Of a DNA stretch of 6,678 nt, positions 4,816 through 6,678 are shown piece by piece. The stretch is from assembly GCA_003486675.1 (NCBI GenBank), contig DNGG01000504.1:1770-8447 (forward strand), read 5' to 3'. Source of the stretch: Cyanobacteria bacterium UBA11372. Lineage in GTDB: Bacteria > Cyanobacteriota > Cyanobacteriia > Cyanobacteriales > Aerosakkonemataceae. Numbering within the stretch: position 1 is the first letter of the stretch; each line of letters starts with the position of its first letter. Under the pieces are notes generated by a model. The model was not told the origin of the DNA and made no database searches. It worked only from the letters and a program-made list of their open reading frames with translations. The position numbers were made by a program, and so were the translations under genes.

Positions 4816-5694
4816 ATGCAGATAATAGCGAATGGATCGATTGCTGGTTTAACTATTGTTGTACTAGCTTTAGCCTTTGTGGTAGTTTACTTGCCGACGC
4901 GGGTTTTTCATCTAGCATTGGGAGGCGTTTATGCAATTGTTCCTTTTATTGCCTGGAGTTGTTTGCAAGCGGGATGGACTTGGTATTTGGCAATAACAGT
5001 AGCAATTATTACAGGTGTATCGATCTCTCTGGTTTGCGAAGTATTCAATCATGCACCCTTGGAATTAAAACAAGCTTCCTGGGGCGCTCACTTGGTTTCA
5101 TCTTTGGGAATTTATATTATTATCGTGCAAATTGTGGCGTTAATTTGGGGTGCGGAAAGCAAATTTTTACGCAGGGGGGTGGATGCAGTAACGTCGATTG
5201 GTAATATTAGGTTAACGCAGACACAGATGATAACGGCAGTGGTGTGCTTGAGCGCGATCGCTCTCTTCTATCTCTGGCTAAAATCCACCAATTTGGGATT
5301 GCAATTTCGAGCAATGGCAGATAATCCCAAACAATTTGCCCTCCAAGGTTATAACATAGTGCAACTGCGACGAATTGCCTTTGGAATTTCTGGGTTATTG
5401 GGTGCGATCGCATCTCTTTTAGTAGCTTATGATGTAGGCTTTGACCCCAACACGGGTTTAGTAGCCGTTTTGTTAGCTGTAGTAGCAGCAATAATCGGCG
5501 GCAGACAATCTTTTTGGGGGCCTTTAATCGGTGGAATTTTGCTAGGAATCATTCGTTCCCAAGCAGTTTGGTTACTTTCCGCCCGCTGGCAAGATGCGAT
5601 AACTTTTATTATTTTAGCAATCTTTCTCTATTTCCGCCCCAACGGCATCCTGGGTCAAAAAAGCAGACTAGAATCAGAAATAGGGAATCGGTAA
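4816..5694 (+). CDS. livH: Branched-chain amino acid type ABC transporter permease, LivH-like
   Basis: This 292-residue inner membrane protein is one of the two permease subunits of a HAAT-type ABC importer, which takes up branched-chain or other neutral amino acids. About eight or nine hydrophobic segments are visible (roughly 8-28, 32-52, 56-76, 91-113, 136-155, 184-206, 213-229, 233-252, 258-273). The cytoplasmic coupling loop that contacts the ATPase is present: STNLGLQFRAMADNPKQFALQGYN (157-180; conserved residues Gly161, Arg165, Ala166, Asn170, Ala175, Gly178). FWGPLIGG (233-240) and YFRPNGILG (272-280) match the family end. GAGGGA (4802-4807) before the ATG supports the start. The last residues Gly-Asn-Arg and the TAA come from a heptamer array. 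The LivM-like gene follows after 78 bp. Amides, urea or basic amino acids cannot be excluded as substrates. The cyanobacterial counterpart may be called natC or natD. Confidence 0.9.
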   Translation: MQIIANGSIAGLTIVVLALAFVVVYLPTRVFHLALGGVYAIVPFIAWSCLQAGWTWYLAITVAIITGVSISLVCEVFNHAPLELKQASWGAHLVSSLGIYIIIVQIVALIWGAESKFLRRGVDAVTSIGNIRLTQTQMITAVVCLSAIALFYLWLKSTNLGLQFRAMADNPKQFALQGYNIVQLRRIAFGISGLLGAIASLLVAYDVGFDPNTGLVAVLLAVVAAIIGGRQSFWGPLIGGILLGIIRSQAVWLLSARWQDAITFIILAIFLYFRPNGILGQKSRLESEIGNR

Positions 5695-5724
5695 TTGGTA
5701 ATAGGTAATGGGGAATTGGTAATG
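5683..5724 (+). repeat. Degenerate GGTAATN heptamer array, six copies, overlapping the livH stop
   Basis: Units gggaatc, ggtaatt, ggtaata, ggtaatg, gggaatt, ggtaatg. The first two encode Gly-Asn-Arg and TAA (5692-5694) of the LivH-like protein. It is the same heptamer family as at 3500-3534, but more diverged. Confidence 0.9.
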
Positions 5725-5739
5725 AAAAACAAAATCAAC

Positions 5740-5770
5740 AATTAGCAATTAGCAATTAGCAATTAGCAAT
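5740..5770 (+). repeat. Heptamer array (AATTAGC)4
   Basis: Four exact copies of aattagc plus aat, ending 2 bp before the livM ATG. It is inverted with one mismatch per unit relative to the GGTAATN array, from which it is separated by 15 bp, so the two can fold into a stem within the livH-livM gap. It fills the place of the livM ribosome binding site. Confidence 0.92.
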
Positions 5771-5772
5771 CA

Positions 5773-6642
5773 ATGAACTATCTACTTCACCTACTGATTT
5801 ACCTAAGCATTTATCTGATAGTCTCCCTGAGCCTGAATTTAATTGTCGGTTACTGCGGATTGCTAACCCTAGCTCATGCGGGATATTTTGCTTTAGGCAG
5901 CTATGTTTACGCTCTAGCAACGCTCAAACTCGGTTGGGAATTTGTACCGGCAACAATTTTGGCTATAGCAATTGCCGCTGTATTGAGTTTGGCAGTTTCA
6001 TTACCGGCTTGGCGGTTTCGGGGCGACTTTTTTGTAATGATAACTCTGGCGGTTCAAGTATTGCTATTTGGGCTGTTTTATAACTTGACTAATCTCACCG
6101 GCGGTGCTGAAGGATTGGCAGGAATTCCGCAGCCGAAGTTGTTGGGTATTGAATTCAACTCAATCGGCGCAATTGCGGTGCTATCCCTGGTTTTAGCTGG
6201 GGGTTGTGCTTTGGTTTGTTGGTTATTGCTGAATTCGCCTTGGGGGCGACTGGTGCAAGCGATGCGCGATGACGAATTGGCGACGCGCGCCCTGGGGAAA
6301 AACACGCGCTTGCTGAAGGTTCAGGTGTTTGCGATCGCATCTTCTACAGTAGCGATCGCGGGTGTTATTTATGCCGCTTATGTGAGTTACATCGACCCCA
6401 GTGCCGCTGCTTTAGACCATTCGATTTTGATGTTATGCATGGTAATTGTAGGCGGCGTTGGTAATTTTTGGGGGCCTTTGGTAGGGGCAGCGGTGCTGGT
6501 AGCAATTCCAGAAATGCTTCGTTTCGTCTTTATTCCCGATGCTTATGCTGCTAATATTCGTCTGTTACTCTACGGACTTCTGCTAGTAGTAATGATGCAC
6601 TTCCGCCCCCAAGGTTTGGCAGGAAATTATCCGATTGATTAG
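5773..6642 (+). CDS. livM: Branched-chain amino acid type ABC transporter permease, LivM-like
   Basis: This 289-residue inner membrane protein is the second permease of the HAAT-type importer and should pair with the LivH-like protein upstream. The N-terminal family signature LNLIVGYCGLLTLAHAGYFA (21-40) is followed by further membrane segments (about 60-80, 86-105, 131-153, 183-205, 218-245, 262-276). The coupling loop toward the ATPase is SPWGRLVQAMRDDELATRALG (155-175; key residues Gly158, Arg159, Ala163, Asp166-Asp167, Ala170, Ala173, Gly175). FWGPLVGA and HFRPQGLAG match the family end. The start has no Shine-Dalgarno, because a heptamer array lies just before it; translation may depend on coupling or on the leader lacking structure. 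The length is a little short of E. coli LivM, which has an N-terminal extension. ATPase (LivG/LivF) and binding-protein genes are not in the window and could follow to the right. Family firm, substrate unknown. Confidence 0.9.
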   Translation: MNYLLHLLIYLSIYLIVSLSLNLIVGYCGLLTLAHAGYFALGSYVYALATLKLGWEFVPATILAIAIAAVLSLAVSLPAWRFRGDFFVMITLAVQVLLFGLFYNLTNLTGGAEGLAGIPQPKLLGIEFNSIGAIAVLSLVLAGGCALVCWLLLNSPWGRLVQAMRDDELATRALGKNTRLLKVQVFAIASSTVAIAGVIYAAYVSYIDPSAAALDHSILMLCMVIVGGVGNFWGPLVGAAVLVAIPEMLRFVFIPDAYAANIRLLLYGLLLVVMMHFRPQGLAGNYPID

Positions 6643-6653
6643 CATATTTTTTT

Positions 6654-6662
6654 GTAGGGTGC
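6654..6662. repeat. GTAGGGTGC half-element at the window edge
   Basis: GTAGGGTGC lies 11 bp after the livM stop, preceded by a run of seven T. It matches the end of the palindrome at 1466-1497 in reverse complement. A matching right arm would lie beyond the window, where it could form a palindrome at the 3' end of livM. Confidence 0.5.
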
Positions 6663-6678
6663 GTGACGCTGCCAGAAT

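Noticed and set aside
5207..5491. Minus-strand open frame within livH
   Set aside because: It is antisense to conserved membrane segments and has no supporting start signal.
4816..6642. Urea transporter permeases UrtB/UrtC
   Set aside because: They belong to the same superfamily, but the proteins are short and no urt neighbours are visible; the general LivH/LivM call is safer.

Overview
The window looks like chromosomal DNA of a cyanobacterium, probably a filamentous one. It holds nine perfect copies of the HIP1 octamer GCGATCGC, several arrays of 7-bp tandem repeats of the cyanobacterial STRR type, a Uma2 (DUF820) gene, and proteins of cyanobacterial type (a two-CCG-domain HdrB-like protein, a long-headed LpxD, a class A small heat shock protein). 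The species cannot be named from this sequence alone.

Layout. On the minus strand, the 5' part of acpP (acyl carrier protein) runs off the left edge. All other genes are on the plus strand: an HdrB-like iron-sulfur protein (555-1451), a Uma2 family putative nuclease (1639-2331), lpxD (lipid A acyltransferase, 2462-3511), hspA (small heat shock protein, 3768-4259), then two branched-chain amino acid type ABC permeases, LivH-like (4816-5694) and LivM-like (5773-6642). No transposase, tRNA, rRNA or CRISPR array was seen.

The genes do not form one pathway. Two links stand out. AcpP is the likely carrier of the 3-hydroxyacyl chain that LpxD transfers, although the two genes are 2.2 kb apart on opposite strands. 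The LivH and LivM permeases should pair as the membrane channel of one ABC importer, whose ATPases and binding protein are not in the window.

The gaps between genes are the most unusual part. Nearly every one carries repeated or palindromic DNA: a family of 11-bp inverted repeats (470-526 and 4432-4489), GTAGGGTGC-type palindromes, a double hairpin (1503-1552), a possible MITE with 13-bp terminal inverted repeats (4542-4662), and heptamer arrays. In two unrelated genes (lpxD and livH) a heptamer array supplies the last codons and the stop codon, so both proteins end in Gly-Asn-Arg. The hspA leader holds two mutually exclusive pairings that would each hide its ribosome binding site, which suggests an RNA thermometer or switch. 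No wholly new protein system was found.
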